A DNA stretch of 64,000 nucleotides from Oscillospiraceae bacterium Zagget12 (GCA_001941225.1 MSHM01000027.1:59013-123012); one strand, 5' to 3'; shown: positions 26,301 to 36,897, counted from the stretch's first letter. The notes: generated by a model from the letters alone, not told the origin. Program-made: numbers and translations.

Positions 26301-29300
26301 CTAATTTATTTTAAGACTGCCGCATACAGGCTCCTGTCCGCCCTCCCAAAGGAAAAGCTTAACAAATGAATTGTCCGTGCTGTCTGAAACGGACAGCGTA
26401 TCCGTTTCAATTTCCGTTCTGCTGTATGGCAGCATCTCAACTCTTGACAGCTTTACCGATTGCAAAATTCCGGTTCCGTCATAGTATGCCATATAAACGG
26501 CAATATCCTTTGTAACGGACGAATCATTGTAATATGAGCAATATCCGCGCACATCTGTATTTGCCGAAAGCGCCGTGACGGTGTTTCCGTCCGCGTCTCT
26601 TAATTCCAATTCGTTCTCCATTACCTCTGCGCTGTCCGCGTTTAACGTAAGGTACACATCATCTATTCTTACATAATTTCCCGCGTAAGCGTTGGAATAC
26701 AGACCTACCTCACATTCGCCGTTTCTGACAACGATGTCCTTTACGACAACCTCCGTCCAATCGGACATTTCACTCTTAAGCGATACCGAATATTCCTCAC
26801 CGTCCGCAACGGCGTAAAGCAGACATTCATTTTGACCGCCGCTCGATTTAACGCTTGCTCTGAGCGTATATGTGCCGTCCGGCAGATTTTCCACGTTTTG
26901 TTTCATTGTCGCCTTATAGTCAACATCGGCGCTCTGTCTTGCGGAATATTTGCCGCTGTACTGTTTGTCCTTGACATTGCCCGTTGCCGTACCATCGATG
27001 TTGTCGCTGCAATTCCAACCGGTCAAATCATTGAGGGCAACTCTGTCCGCGTCGAAGTAGGAATTAGCGATATAGTTATTGCCCTCCGCGATGCTCCATT
27101 CGCCCGTTTCGGCGTTCAGCCTCCATTGACTTAGGTTGTTGAACACCGGCGTATCGTTTTCGCCCTCGAACGACAGCGGCACCCATTGATTATAGCCCAA
27201 GCCGTTTGAACAAAAGCTGCTCCAGCGATCACCGCAGTAAAGCACGGTTTCCTGTTCGCTGCCCTTTATCGTGTAATAAAATCCCGTTTGCGAATTATGC
27301 GCGTAGCTGTCCTCGACGTTTTTCATAATATAAGGAAGTTTTCTTGTCGAGTCCGCCGCGCTGATATTGTAGTCGGGACGTATATCGTAGCTGCCGTCTA
27401 TCGTGTCGGATTGGAACACGTACACTCTTGAGCCGTGCCAGCCGTAGAGGTCGGAGCCTGTAAAGTAATATTTGCCGTTGTATTTAAACATACAGTCGCC
27501 CTCAATGCCGCCCTTATCCTTTGTCTTAACGCTGCCGTCCTCCGCGAAATAACTTCCGGTCGAGCCGTCAATCTGCGTGATATTGTCGAAATCAAAGTCG
27601 CAGTAGTCCGCGTCCTCGTCCATCGGCACTACATATAAATACGCTCTGCCGTTTGCGCTTGAGCAAATCATATACGCATTGCCGTCATCATCTTGGAACA
27701 TAGTTTGGTCGCCCGTGTCATTGTTCGCTATAGAGGGCAAGCTGCCCCAAAAATACAGTTTTTCCTTTTCAAACGGTCCCAAGGGGTTGTCCGCGCTTGC
27801 GATTATGGTTCCGTTAAACTGCGACACAAGAATGTATCTGTCGGTTCCCTTGTGATACACAACGCCCATTCTGCCTGCCCAACCTGTCCACGTTTCGCCG
27901 AGCGTTTCGAGAGTCGCGACGTCGCCTTGATATTCCCAATTTACAAGGTCCTTTGATGTGTAGCAGGTGTACGCCTCAAAGGCGGGGTGCTCAACGTCCA
28001 TACTTTGCAGCGGGTCTGCGGCGTATGAAACCGACTCCGTATAGCGCACGCCGTACCAGTAGTAGGTGTCGTCAAATTTGAAAATACCGCCGCCCTGAGA
28101 ATATATCGGATTTCCGTCCGTGTCACGGTAAAACATATCGTTGGTTATAAGAGTGTCGTCGTCGTTTACGGTGACCGTACATTCTGCCGTCAAGCCGTTC
28201 GAGGTTGACGCGGTTATTACCGCGCTGCCGACCTCGTTTGAAACTATTACGCCGTCATAAACCGCCGCGACGTCCGTGTTGTCCGACGTCCAAGTGATTA
28301 TACCGTCTGTGTCCTCCGGATATACGCTTGCGTGGAGAGATACGGTTGAACCGAATTTTGTAAGCGACACATCTGTTTTGTCAAGGGTTATGCTCTCGGC
28401 ATCGACCGGCTCCTTGACCGTTACATCACACGAGGCGGAAATTGTTCCGTTTGCCGCCGACGCAGTGATTACGGCTGTTCCCGCCGCAACCGGCGTTACA
28501 ATGCCGTTATCCGATACCGCCGCGACTTCCTCATTGTCCGATTCCCAGCTGACAGATGTGTCGGCTGCGTTTTCGGGTATAAGCATCGCGGTTAATTCGC
28601 CTGCGCTGCCACCCGTATAAAGCGTAAGCTCCGACTTGTCAAGAGAGATACCCTCAGCCGATTGCAGCACGGTAAATATACAGCTGTCGGTATATTCTCC
28701 GTCGGAGGTCGTGACGCTGATTGTCGCAGTGCCGGCACTGTGCGGCGTAACAGCTCCGTCCTCAACAGTCGCAACGCTCTCATCATCGCTTGACCATACG
28801 AAGTCCTCCGCGCTTATTCCGTCCTGATAAATTCCGACCTCAAGCTCAATGGGAGAATCCGCCGTATACATTGTCATTTCGTGCGTGTCGAGCGCGATAC
28901 CGCCGCCGTAAAGCACAATTTTAAGTGACGCCGTGGAGGGGTCAATCGCGAGCGCCTGAGAGGAGTTTGAAAAAGCGAACTGTACCTTGCTCTCCTCCTC
29001 CGCGTTTGCCATACTTCTGACGTGATCGCGGGTGTCCGTATTGGATACGGTGTCCGTGCGCGTCTGTCCTTGAGCGACCTCCGCGCCGGTGTATATGCTA
29101 TTGGTAAGAGAAATCGTATTCAAGGTGTCTATGGTAGTGTCTGCATCGATTGTTATATCAGCCGTATACACATCATATGTTCTTCCGCCGCTCCTTGATG
29201 AGCCGTTATACACCGAGTATGTCAGCTCCGCCGATTTTACAAATGACGGGTCCATCGCCGGCAGCTCAAATTCAAGCACGCCGACACCCTTCCATTCGCC

Positions 29301-29510
29301 GGACAATGTGTTCCACGAAATGGAAGTGGGCGTTGTAACGTCCGCGGTGTTCAGCGTGAGAACCTGCTCACTGCCGTTGTTGATGTACGACGCGCTTTGC
29401 GTGCAAGAAATCGCCTCAAGCTCATCATCCGCCGATACGGTCACCGCCGTGAGTGCCGATGTAAAAACCGCGGCGGCGCATAACGCGCTGATTACTTTTT
29501 TCAAAATCAT
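26301..29510 (-). CDS. Secreted multidomain GH43 glycosidase with Ig-like domains
   Basis: 1069 residues. Signal peptide about 1-27 (KKVISALCAAAVFTSALTAV, cleavage near VSA). Then a beta-sandwich carbohydrate-binding-like region (to about 205), three bacterial Ig-like Big_2 domains (about 205-450, each with WxSDDExVAxV and GTAxIxxxTSxG), a five-blade GH43 domain (about 455-765, starting NDMFYRDTDGNPIYSQGGGIFKFDDTYYWYG in parts), a second binding module (about 790-955) and a C-terminal beta domain. The GH43 part resembles exo-beta-1,3-galactanases more than arabinanases, so arabinogalactan side-chain removal is a guess. GGAGGG precedes the ATG. Divergent AraC-type regulator next door. Confidence 0.85.
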   Translation of the reverse strand: MILKKVISALCAAAVFTSALTAVTVSADDELEAISCTQSASYINNGSEQVLTLNTADVTTPTSISWNTLSGEWKGVGVLEFELPAMDPSFVKSAELTYSVYNGSSRSGGRTYDVYTADITIDADTTIDTLNTISLTNSIYTGAEVAQGQTRTDTVSNTDTRDHVRSMANAEEESKVQFAFSNSSQALAIDPSTASLKIVLYGGGIALDTHEMTMYTADSPIELEVGIYQDGISAEDFVWSSDDESVATVEDGAVTPHSAGTATISVTTSDGEYTDSCIFTVLQSAEGISLDKSELTLYTGGSAGELTAMLIPENAADTSVSWESDNEEVAAVSDNGIVTPVAAGTAVITASAANGTISASCDVTVKEPVDAESITLDKTDVSLTKFGSTVSLHASVYPEDTDGIITWTSDNTDVAAVYDGVIVSNEVGSAVITASTSNGLTAECTVTVNDDDTLITNDMFYRDTDGNPIYSQGGGIFKFDDTYYWYGVRYTESVSYAADPLQSMDVEHPAFEAYTCYTSKDLVNWEYQGDVATLETLGETWTGWAGRMGVVYHKGTDRYILVSQFNGTIIASADNPLGPFEKEKLYFWGSLPSIANNDTGDQTMFQDDDGNAYMICSSANGRAYLYVVPMDEDADYCDFDFDNITQIDGSTGSYFAEDGSVKTKDKGGIEGDCMFKYNGKYYFTGSDLYGWHGSRVYVFQSDTIDGSYDIRPDYNISAADSTRKLPYIMKNVEDSYAHNSQTGFYYTIKGSEQETVLYCGDRWSSFCSNGLGYNQWVPLSFEGENDTPVFNNLSQWRLNAETGEWSIAEGNNYIANSYFDADRVALNDLTGWNCSDNIDGTATGNVKDKQYSGKYSARQSADVDYKATMKQNVENLPDGTYTLRASVKSSGGQNECLLYAVADGEEYSVSLKSEMSDWTEVVVKDIVVRNGECEVGLYSNAYAGNYVRIDDVYLTLNADSAEVMENELELRDADGNTVTALSANTDVRGYCSYYNDSSVTKDIAVYMAYYDGTGILQSVKLSRVEMLPYSRTEIETDTLSVSDSTDNSFVKLFLWEGGQEPVCGSLKIN

Positions 29511-29620
29511 TTTCGTCCCTCCGTTATTTTAATTAATATCTGTAATAATAGTAACATTTTTCGTCATATCCTTTCAAATATATTTTTGCTTAAAACTAAT
29601 CAAAATTTGCTGTATGTATC

Positions 29621-29649
29621 TTGTATTAAAAGATAATATATGATATGAT
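29621..29649 (+). promoter_or_regulatory. Likely promoter of the AraC-type regulator
   Basis: TTGTAT, 17 bases, TATGAT, ending 17 bases before the chosen ATG. On the other strand TTGAAA followed 18 bases later by TACTAT could serve the GH43 gene, so the 156-base gap holds back-to-back promoters. Confidence 0.5.
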
Positions 29650-29666
29650 AAATGTGGGTGATTAAA

Positions 29667-30425
29667 ATGATTTACGAAAAGGAATGGGAAAATCCCAACT
29701 ATAAGTTTCTTTCCTATAAAACAGAGGATTTGAATTGGTATATTCATTTTCACGAATCCTTTGAAATTTGCTATGTAACGGACGGCGAAATTAATATAAC
29801 GATAGGAAATACCGATTATTTTTTGAAAAAGGGCGATTCGGTTATAATTTTTCCGCACCAGCTGCATAAATACGAAACAAAGGATTTTTCAAAATTACAT
29901 ATAATAACCTTTATGTCGGAGCTTGTGCCGCAGTTTGCCGAGGCATATAAAAATATGCTGCCGATGGACAGCCTTTTCCAATCAATGGACAAATACAGCG
30001 AAGGACTTTATCCGAGCAATATTTTTATGCAAAAGGGACTTATTTATTCGATAATGGGCAGCTTTGTAGAAGACAGGGAATTTGATGACTTTTCCGCAAA
30101 TAAGGAGGACAGGCTTTTAATAAAAGCGTTAAAGTTTATCGAAAAAAATTACGCGGGTGAATGCTCGTTAAAAACCGCCGCGGAGGAGCTGTCATATGGG
30201 TATTATCACTTGTCCCGCACCTTTAAGCGCCTTATGCAAATGAGCTATAATGAGTATCTGAACCGATACCGCATAAATCGGGCGGTGTACCTTTTAAGCG
30301 CAGGAAACAAAATGCGAATACAAGACGTCGCTCTTTCCTGCGGCTATGAAAGCCTGTGCAGCTTTAACCGTAATTTTAAGGATTTCACAGGCGTTACGCC
30401 GCGTGAAATGATTGCGAGGAAATAA
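29667..30425 (+). CDS. AraC-family transcription regulator
   Basis: 252 residues from the ATG at 29667 (GGGTGA upstream). An N-terminal cupin sensing domain (WYIHFHESFEICYVTDGEINITIG; FPHQLHKYE) is followed by a C-terminal pair of helix-turn-helix motifs (LKTAAEELSYGYYHLSRTFKRLM and IQDVALSCGYESLCSFNRNFKDFTGVTPREM). It probably senses a sugar released from polysaccharide and switches on the divergent GH43 gene. Single gene on this strand. Confidence 0.9.
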   Translation: MIYEKEWENPNYKFLSYKTEDLNWYIHFHESFEICYVTDGEINITIGNTDYFLKKGDSVIIFPHQLHKYETKDFSKLHIITFMSELVPQFAEAYKNMLPMDSLFQSMDKYSEGLYPSNIFMQKGLIYSIMGSFVEDREFDDFSANKEDRLLIKALKFIEKNYAGECSLKTAAEELSYGYYHLSRTFKRLMQMSYNEYLNRYRINRAVYLLSAGNKMRIQDVALSCGYESLCSFNRNFKDFTGVTPREMIARK

Positions 30426-30488
30426 TTTAAATTTGCGTTTGAATGAGAACAACGCTCAGCTCGAAATTTCCCCCGCTTGTAATAAAAA

Positions 30489-30695
30489 AACGAGTGTTTC
30501 TGTGGGTATTTTTTCCAAAAAACACTCGTTATGGCGCGGCGTGACTATTTTATTGTCACTTATCGCCTCACGAACTGTACCAATAAACAGCCAAAAAATA
30601 CTATTGTCTTATATCTCTCCTACGCTGTGGTGCAAATAATCTTTGTTTCTTACTGCCTGTAGATTTACAACAGATGCATTACACACCGCCCTTGA
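30489..30695 (-). ncRNA. Possible small RNA of about 200 nt
   Basis: A minus-strand unit is suggested by TTGGCT, 17 bases, TATAAA (about 30702-30730), and by an intrinsic terminator at its end: AACGAGTGTTT pairs with AAACACTCGTT and is followed by seven T. Inside are small stems such as GTGAC/GTCAC flanked by GGC/GCC. I cannot match it to 6S, SRP, RNase P or tmRNA signatures. A decayed gene is the main alternative. Confidence 0.3.
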
Positions 30696-30803
30696 TATGC
30701 CGAAAAAAATCATTTTATATTACAGTTAGGCGTGAAAGCCAAAATTCGACTTTCACGCCCACTAAAAATAAATATTTTATCATATAAGAAAATTTGAATT
30801 TAC

Positions 30804-30866
30804 GAAAAAAATCTCACACTCCCTTAAATTTTGTCTAATCTCCGGAATTCAATTCACAAGGGAGGC
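30804..30866 (-). terminator. Terminator of secA-prfB
   Basis: Minus strand CTCCCTT pairs with AAGGGAG across a long loop and is followed by GTGTGAGATTTTTTT, just past the prfB stop. Confidence 0.55.
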
Positions 30867-30872
30867 TATTTA

Positions 30873-31992
30873 TTATTTTTTCAGAGTTCCCAGGCTTGCC
30901 GCTTTAAGGTAAGCGTTTATAAAGCCGTTCAAATCGCCGTCCATAACGGCGCCGATATTACCCATTTCAAAGCCTGTTCTGAGATCCTTAACCATCGTAT
31001 ACGGTTGGAACACATAGGAGCGTATCTGACTTCCCCAGCCGTTTTCCATCTGCACGCCTTGAATATCCGATATTTTTTCCTTTTGCTGCTGTTCGGCAAG
31101 CTCCACAAGCTTTGCTTTGAGCATTTTCATTGCGTAATCCCTATTTTGATGCTGCGAACGCTGCGTCTGACACGAGGTTATAATACCCGTCGGAATATGC
31201 GTCAAGCGAACCGCCGAGCTTGTTTTATTGATATGCTGACCACCCGCGCCGCTTGCGCGGAACGCCTCCATTTTTATGTCCTCCGGACGTATATCCACCT
31301 CGACATTATCGTCAAGCTCCGGCATTACCTCTATTGAGGCAAACGAGGTCATTCGCTTTCCCGCCGAGTTGAACGGCGAAATTCTTACAAGGCGGTGAAC
31401 GCCCTTTTCAGCCTTTAAGTATCCGTAAGCGTTTACGCCGTCAATTTCTATGGTACAGCTTTTAATTCCCGCCTCGTCGCCCGGGAGCGAATCAAGCACG
31501 GTCGTGGTATAGCCGTTTTTCTGCGCCCACATCTGATACATTCTGATAAGCATTTCGCACCAGTCCTGCGCCTCGGTGCCGCCCGCGCCGGCGTGGAACG
31601 TCATAATGGCATTATTTCTGTCGTAATTGCCCGAAAGCAGCGTTTCAAGCGTCATTTTTTCAATTTCCGCCTCAATTTCCGCCGCCGCCTCTGTCACGTC
31701 CGGCAGCATACTCTCGTCATTTTCCTCATTCGCAAGGTCGATAAGAACAAGAGTGTCCTCCCATTTTGACTTCAGATTATTGAACGCCTCAACCTTATCC
31801 TTGAGCTGCTTGGTTTTCTGCAAAACCTTTTGCGAGTTTTCCATATCGTCCCAAAAATCGGGTTTCGCGCTCTCCTCTTCAAGCTTTGTTATTTCACTTT
31901 CCGCACCCGCGATGTCAAAGTGAATCCCTCAAATCATTTATGCTTTCCTCAAAGCCTTGCAGCTTTAATCTGTACTCATCGTACTCCAACAT
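30873..31992 (-). CDS. prfB: Peptide chain release factor 2, programmed +1 frameshift
   Basis: RF2 ends translation at UGA and UAA. The gene is in two frames: 25 codons from the ATG at 31992 (MLEYDEYRLKLQGFEESIND) lead to CTT TGA with the stop at 31915-31917; slipping one base forward gives CTT T GAC and continues as DIAGAESEITKLEEES to 30873, 372 residues in total. The internal Shine-Dalgarno-like AGGGAT stands before CTTTGAC at the canonical distance. The RF2 tripeptide SPF (VRISPFNS) and the catalytic GGQ (SGAGGQHINK) are present. The shift is the known autoregulation: low RF2 lets the ribosome pause at UGA and slip. It follows secA by 18 bases, as in Bacillus. Confidence 0.97.
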
Positions 31993-32010
31993 ATTTATCA
32001 CTTCTTTCTG

Positions 32011-34731
32011 TTATTTATTCTTGCCGCAGCAATGCTTATACTTCTTTCCGCTGCCGCAGGGACACGGGTCGTTTCTGCCCGGCTCCTTTTTGGCGCGTCT
32101 TGTGCTCGGAAGTGAGCCGTCGCCGCCGGTATCTATAGGCTTAGCCACCTGCTCGCGCTCTATCTTGATTTTCGGCATAGCCGAAAGCACATATCTCACG
32201 GTATCCTTTTTGATGCTGTCAAGCATACCCTCATAAAGCTCACTGCCCACATTTCTGTATTCCATTACAGGGTCGTGCTGACCGTAGGCGCGAAGTCCGA
32301 TTTCACGCTTTACGTGCTCCATCTCGTCAAGATGATCCATCCACAGCGTATCAACAACCTTAAGCATAAGCACTCTCTCAAGCTCGCGCATATTCTCGCC
32401 GAAGATTTCCTCCTGCTCCGCGTAGCGCTTGTTTCCAAGCTCCATAAGCATATCCTTTACATCGGCGCGGGTTATGGTTTCCATATCCTCCTCCGGTATC
32501 GCAAATTCTCCCTTTGCGTTAAGATTTTGATTTGCGAATTCGGTTATTGCGCGGATATTCCATTCCTCGGGAATTTCGGATATTCCTATGAAATCGTCAA
32601 GCGCGCTGTCTATTGACGATTCCATCATACTCCTTATGGTGCCGCTGATGTCCTCGCCGTTAAGAACCGCCTGACGCTGAGCGTATATAATCTTACGCTG
32701 CTCGTTCATTACCTCGTCATACTGCAAAACGTGCTTACGCGAATCAAAGTTTCTGCTCTCCAAATTCTTCTGCGCGTTTTCTATCGCATTTGTAAGCATT
32801 TTCGCCTCTATAGGCTCATCTTCTTCAAGACCGAGTGCGCTTACCATTGTTTTAACCTTTTCACTGCCGAAAATTCTCATAAGGTCATCGTCAAGCGAAA
32901 GGAAGAACTTTGACGCGCCCGGGTCGCCCTGACGTCCCGAACGTCCGCGCAGCTGGTTATCTATACGTCTTGATTCGTGGCGCTCCGTACCTATAATGAA
33001 CAGACCGCCGAGTTTCTTGACTTCTTCCTGCTCGGGTTTTATCTGTTCCTTGAATTTATCGTTAAGCTCCGTAAATACCTTTCTGGCGTTTATGATTTCC
33101 TCATTATCGGTATCGCCGAAACCGGTAGCCTCCGCGATAAGCTCGTCCGTAAAGCCCTGTCTTGCCATTTCGTGCTTAGCCATATATTCCGCGTTGCCGC
33201 CGAGCATAATATCCGTACCGCGGCCCGCCATATTTGTGGCGATTGTAACGGCGCCCTTTTTACCCGCCTGAGCGACAATTTCAGCCTCCTTGGCATGGTA
33301 CTTCGCATTCAGCACCTCGTGCTTGATGCCGGCGCGCTTTAGAAGTGCCGAAAGTATTTCGGATTTGTCCACGTTCACGGTGCCGACAAGCACCGGCTGA
33401 CCCTTTGCGTTACATTCCTGTATCTGACGGATAACCGCCATAAATTTTCCCTTTTCGGTTTTGAACACAACATCGTGCATATCCTCGCGGATAACCGGCT
33501 TATTTGTCGGAACAGCAACAACGTCAAGCTTATAAATATGCTGAAATTCCTCCTCCTCGGTAAGAGCCGTACCCGTCATACCGGAAAGCTTGTTATAAAG
33601 GCGGAAGAAATTCTGGAAGGTGATTGTGGCAAGAGTTTTTGACTCGTTCTCAATCTTCACGCCCTCCTTCGCCTCGATAGCCTGGTGAAGTCCGTCGCTG
33701 TAGCGTCTGCCCGGCATTATACGTCCGGTAAATTCATCGACAATCATTACTTCGCCGTCCTGCACAACGTACTGCTGGTCGCGGTGCATAACGCCGTTCG
33801 CCTGCAAAGCCTGATTGATGTGATGCTGAAGTTTCATATTGTCCGGATCGGAGAGATTTTCAACACCAAAGCCCTGCTCCGCCTTTTTAACACCGCGCTC
33901 GGTAAGAGCCGCAGTTCTTGCTTTTTCGTCCACGATATAATCGGCATCGACGTCCTCGTCAAGCTGTTTATCGTCGTGCTCGGTCACAACAAGCTTTTTA
34001 AGGCGCTTTACAAACATATCAGCGACGCGGTAAAGCTCGTTTGCGTCCTGTCCCATACCGGAAATAATAAGCGGAGTTCTCGCCTCGTCGATAAGAATCG
34101 AGTCCACCTCGTCCACTACGGCGTAGTTATGTCCGCGCTGTACCATTTCCTCTTTATGAACAACCATATTGTCACGGAGGTAGTCAAAACCAAGCTCGTT
34201 ATTTGTGCCGTAGGTAATATCGGAGGCATACGCCTCGCGTCTTTCCTTATTGTTAAGATCGTGGATAATAAGTCCCACGCTCATACCCAAATAGCGGTAA
34301 ACCTTACCCATCCACTCACTGTCGCGCTTTGCAAGATAATCGTTTACGGTAACGATATGTACGCCGTCACCCGTCAGCGCGTTAAGATATGCCGGTAATG
34401 TGGAAACAAGGGTTTTACCTTCACCGGTTTTCATTTCGGCTATACGTCCCTGATGCAAAATGATGCCGCCGACTACCTGCACGTAGAAATGTTTCATTCC
34501 TAGTACGCGCCAGCTCGCCTCACGCATTACGGCAAACGCCTCCGGAAGAATATCGTCAAGGGTTTCGCCCTTTGAAAGTCTTTCCTTAAACTCGGGAGTT
34601 TTTGCCTTTAGCTCCGCGTCCGAAAGCTTGGACATATCCGCCTCGAGAGCCATTACCTTATCCGCGATGGGATATATTCTCTTAAGCTCTCTGTCGGAAT
34701 AAGTGCCGAATACTTTTTCAAATATACTCAT
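32011..34731 (-). CDS. secA: Preprotein translocase ATPase SecA
   Basis: 906 residues from the ATG at 34731 (GAGGAGAAGAATA upstream). Motor domain with MKTGEGKT (Walker A), the [11 protein letters not shown]alker B, the preprotein-crosslinking part, NBD2 with [12 protein letters not shown] and RQGDPGAS, and the C-terminal zinc tail [17 protein letters not shown]. SecA drives secretory proteins through SecYEG; the GH43 and beta-helix proteins here would be clients. Upstream lies an extended -10 promoter element (34798-34806). Confidence 0.98.
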   Translation of the reverse strand: MSIFEKVFGTYSDRELKRIYPIADKVMALEADMSKLSDAELKAKTPEFKERLSKGETLDDILPEAFAVMREASWRVLGMKHFYVQVVGGIILHQGRIAEMKTGEGKTLVSTLPAYLNALTGDGVHIVTVNDYLAKRDSEWMGKVYRYLGMSVGLIIHDLNNKERREAYASDITYGTNNELGFDYLRDNMVVHKEEMVQRGHNYAVVDEVDSILIDEARTPLIISGMGQDANELYRVADMFVKRLKKLVVTEHDDKQLDEDVDADYIVDEKARTAALTERGVKKAEQGFGVENLSDPDNMKLQHHINQALQANGVMHRDQQYVVQDGEVMIVDEFTGRIMPGRRYSDGLHQAIEAKEGVKIENESKTLATITFQNFFRLYNKLSGMTGTALTEEEEFQHIYKLDVVAVPTNKPVIREDMHDVVFKTEKGKFMAVIRQIQECNAKGQPVLVGTVNVDKSEILSALLKRAGIKHEVLNAKYHAKEAEIVAQAGKKGAVTIATNMAGRGTDIMLGGNAEYMAKHEMARQGFTDELIAEATGFGDTDNEEIINARKVFTELNDKFKEQIKPEQEEVKKLGGLFIIGTERHESRRIDNQLRGRSGRQGDPGASKFFLSLDDDLMRIFGSEKVKTMVSALGLEEDEPIEAKMLTNAIENAQKNLESRNFDSRKHVLQYDEVMNEQRKIIYAQRQAVLNGEDISGTIRSMMESSIDSALDDFIGISEIPEEWNIRAITEFANQNLNAKGEFAIPEEDMETITRADVKDMLMELGNKRYAEQEEIFGENMRELERVLMLKVVDTLWMDHLDEMEHVKREIGLRAYGQHDPVMEYRNVGSELYEGMLDSIKKDTVRYVLSAMPKIKIEREQVAKPIDTGGDGSLPSTRRAKKEPGRNDPCPCGSGKKYKHCCGKNK

Positions 34732-34797
34732 TATTCTTCTCCTCATAAAAATTGTATGAAAAAGCCCATAGTGCGGGATTTTACATTATTAATTTGT

Positions 34798-34806
34798 ATT
34801 ATATCA
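34798..34806 (-). promoter_or_regulatory. Extended -10 element before secA
   Basis: Minus strand TGATATAAT (TGnTATAAT) about 70 bases upstream of secA, without a clear -35 box. Confidence 0.5.
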
Positions 34807-34864
34807 CAAATACAAAAATATTACTACTGTTTTTTATTAATTTTTTGTAAATTTCCGATATACG

Positions 34865-34899
34865 GCAAAAAAAGCTGTTGACATTTATGCCAACAGCCT
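34865..34899 (-). terminator. Terminator of prs and nucleotidyltransferase genes
   Basis: Minus strand GCTGTTGG and CCAACAGC-type arms (GGCTGTTG/CAACAGC) around a nine-base loop, then seven T. Confidence 0.85.
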
Positions 34900-34903
34900 G
34901 AAA

Positions 34904-35656
34904 TTACTTTTCAAATAAAATACCCTTTTCCAATCTATCGCAAGCGTCGTAATAGCTTTCGGGAGTGCCTATATCAATGCGAACCGCGTCAAAAACATAG
35001 GCGTAAACGTCGTTCCTGCCTATAAGCCACGGAATAAAATGTCCCGGAGCGTCTGGATTATTTCCCGCGCGCAAATACTCATCTATAAGAGGAAGAGTTT
35101 CGCGCTTATACAGATAAAACGGAGGCACGCCCAAATCGGACTTCGGACAAAGCGGCTTTTCCTCAAAGCTCTTTACTCTGCCGTCATCTTCAAGCTCAAC
35201 CACACCCATTGAATGTAAATCCTCTTTATCCTCAATGGTGTGCGCGCAAATCATATCCGTGTTTTTCTCACGGTACATATCGGCAAAGCCGTTCAGCGAA
35301 AAATCGAAAATATTGTCGCTTGCCATAACAAGTATCTCATCGTCAATATTTTCTTGGTCGATAACATACTTCAAATCGCCTATCGCGCCGAGTCTGTTAT
35401 CGTTATTTGTGGTATGGTCGTTTAAGACCTTTACCTTTTTGCCGCCGCTGTAGCCTTTGCTCCATTCAAGAAAATTATTGTAAAATTTCTCGTTTGTGAC
35501 TATATAGATATGCTCCACCTCGGGAACCTCGTCTATTTTTTCCACAACCATATCAAGTATGGTTTTATCGCCCAGCTTTAAAAGCGCTTTCGGCATATTT
35601 TCCGTAAGCGGATACAATCTTGTGGCATAGCCTGCCGCCAGCAATATACACTGCAT
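34904..35656 (-). CDS. Sugar-phosphate nucleotidyltransferase
   Basis: 250 residues. The NTP-transferase signature is complete: ILLAAGYATRLYPLTENMPKALLKLGDK at the N-terminus (nucleotide loop and Lys), VMASDNIFDFS for metal binding, and SFEEKPLCPKSDLG. It resembles RfbA-like enzymes that make dTDP- or UDP-sugars from sugar 1-phosphate. The exact sugar and nucleotide are not evident. It follows prs by 11 bases. It could supply activated sugars for the surface glycan enzymes, but no dedicated sugar genes are adjacent. Confidence 0.88.
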   Translation of the reverse strand: MQCILLAAGYATRLYPLTENMPKALLKLGDKTILDMVVEKIDEVPEVEHIYIVTNEKFYNNFLEWSKGYSGGKKVKVLNDHTTNNDNRLGAIGDLKYVIDQENIDDEILVMASDNIFDFSLNGFADMYREKNTDMICAHTIEDKEDLHSMGVVELEDDGRVKSFEEKPLCPKSDLGVPPFYLYKRETLPLIDEYLRAGNNPDAPGHFIPWLIGRNDVYAYVFDAVRIDIGTPESYYDACDRLEKGILFEK

Positions 35657-35667
35657 AAATTCTTCTC

Positions 35668-36801
35668 CTATTTATTCTCAATCCTGTCCACAAGAGCCTT
35701 AATCTTGTTTACCGGATCAAGCAGTTTGGATATTGTTTCATCATGGTTAAGCGTGTCGATAAGGAGCGACATATATTTTGACATATCAACCTCGCAGTAC
35801 CAATCGCGCGACGCGAGGTCGGGATTTCTGTAAATAAGATTTGTTGTGAAAATTTTATCCACTATACCCTCGGCGAAAGCATCATCAAAGCACTCAAGAC
35901 CGTTGCAGAAAAGTCCGAATGAGGCGAATACAAAAATTCTCTTTGCGCCCTGGCTTTTAAGATTTCTTGCCACGTCTATTACGGACTCTCCCGAGGAAAT
36001 CATATCGTCAACTATGATAACGTCCTTACCGTTTACATCGCGTCCCAAATATTCATGCGCCTCGATAGGGTTCTTGCCGTTGACGATTCTCGAATAGTCG
36101 CGTCTTTTATAGAACATTCCGAGGTCAAGCTTAAGCACCGCCGAATAATACATACATCTTGACATACCGCCCTCATCGGGAGAAATTACGATTGTGTCAA
36201 ATTTATTCAGCGAAATGTCCGGCACGGCTTTTACAAGCGCCTTTATCATCTGATAGGTAGCCTGTACATCGTCAAAGCCGGAAAGCGGAATTGCGTTTGA
36301 AATTCTCGGGTCGTGCGCGTCAAAGGTGATGATATTCGTCACGCCCATATTTACAAGCTCCTGCAGCATAAGAGCGGCGTCAAGCGATTCTCTTCCGCTG
36401 CGTCTGTGCTGTCTGCCCTCGTAAAGCATCGGCATTACGACGGTTACACGCCTTGCCTTACCGCCCATAGCGGCTATGATGCGCTTTAAATCCTGGTAAT
36501 GGTCGTCGGGACTCATATGGTTTTCAATGCCGTACATTTTATAAGTAACTCCGTAATTGAATACGTCACATATAATATATACGTCATGTCCTCTTACCGT
36601 TTCATCGATAACACATTTGCCCTCTCCCGTGCCGAATCTCGGACAGGTTACGTGGGTAACATATGTGTCAACGTCCTCATATTGCCGAAAGGCTTTTAAA
36701 TACTCATCGATACGGGCGGTTATCGCCTCGCAGCCTTTCATACTGATAATACTCAGTTTACCTACTATCGGCGCCTCGTCACTTATAAAATTATTTGTCA
36801 T
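35668..36801 (-). CDS. prs: Ribose-phosphate pyrophosphokinase
   Basis: 377 residues, longer than the usual 310-320, matching a clostridial form with extra segments. Visible are the flexible loop with GRQHRRSGRES, TFDAHDPRISNAIP, SPDEGGMSRC, and the PRPP-binding loop VIIVDDMISSGES. It makes PRPP from ribose 5-phosphate and ATP for nucleotide, His and Trp synthesis. The GGAG ribosome site is well placed. A SigA-type promoter lies about 95 bases upstream, and the leader contains a GCCGGAAACGCTCCGGC hairpin of unknown role. Confidence 0.92.
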   Translation of the reverse strand: MTNNFISDEAPIVGKLSIISMKGCEAITARIDEYLKAFRQYEDVDTYVTHVTCPRFGTGEGKCVIDETVRGHDVYIICDVFNYGVTYKMYGIENHMSPDDHYQDLKRIIAAMGGKARRVTVVMPMLYEGRQHRRSGRESLDAALMLQELVNMGVTNIITFDAHDPRISNAIPLSGFDDVQATYQMIKALVKAVPDISLNKFDTIVISPDEGGMSRCMYYSAVLKLDLGMFYKRRDYSRIVNGKNPIEAHEYLGRDVNGKDVIIVDDMISSGESVIDVARNLKSQGAKRIFVFASFGLFCNGLECFDDAFAEGIVDKIFTTNLIYRNPDLASRDWYCEVDMSKYMSLLIDTLNHDETISKLLDPVNKIKALVDRIENK

Positions 36802-36897
36802 TGTAAATTCTCCTTTTTTTACGGAATGTGTGTTTTCTGCTGTAGATTGCCGGAGCGTTTCCGGCTTATTTCAAAAAAGTTTTACATTTACTTTACA

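Larger units (their letters stand above)
30426..30872. other. 447-base gap with several hairpins
   Basis: No convincing protein gene. It contains, from right to left on the minus strand, the prfB terminator (30804-30866), a hairpin (30729-30759, GGCGTGAAAG/CTTTCACGCC), a promoter-like pair and a possible small RNA ending at 30489. The longest minus-strand frame with an ATG is 34 codons and has no ribosome site. Confidence 0.6.
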
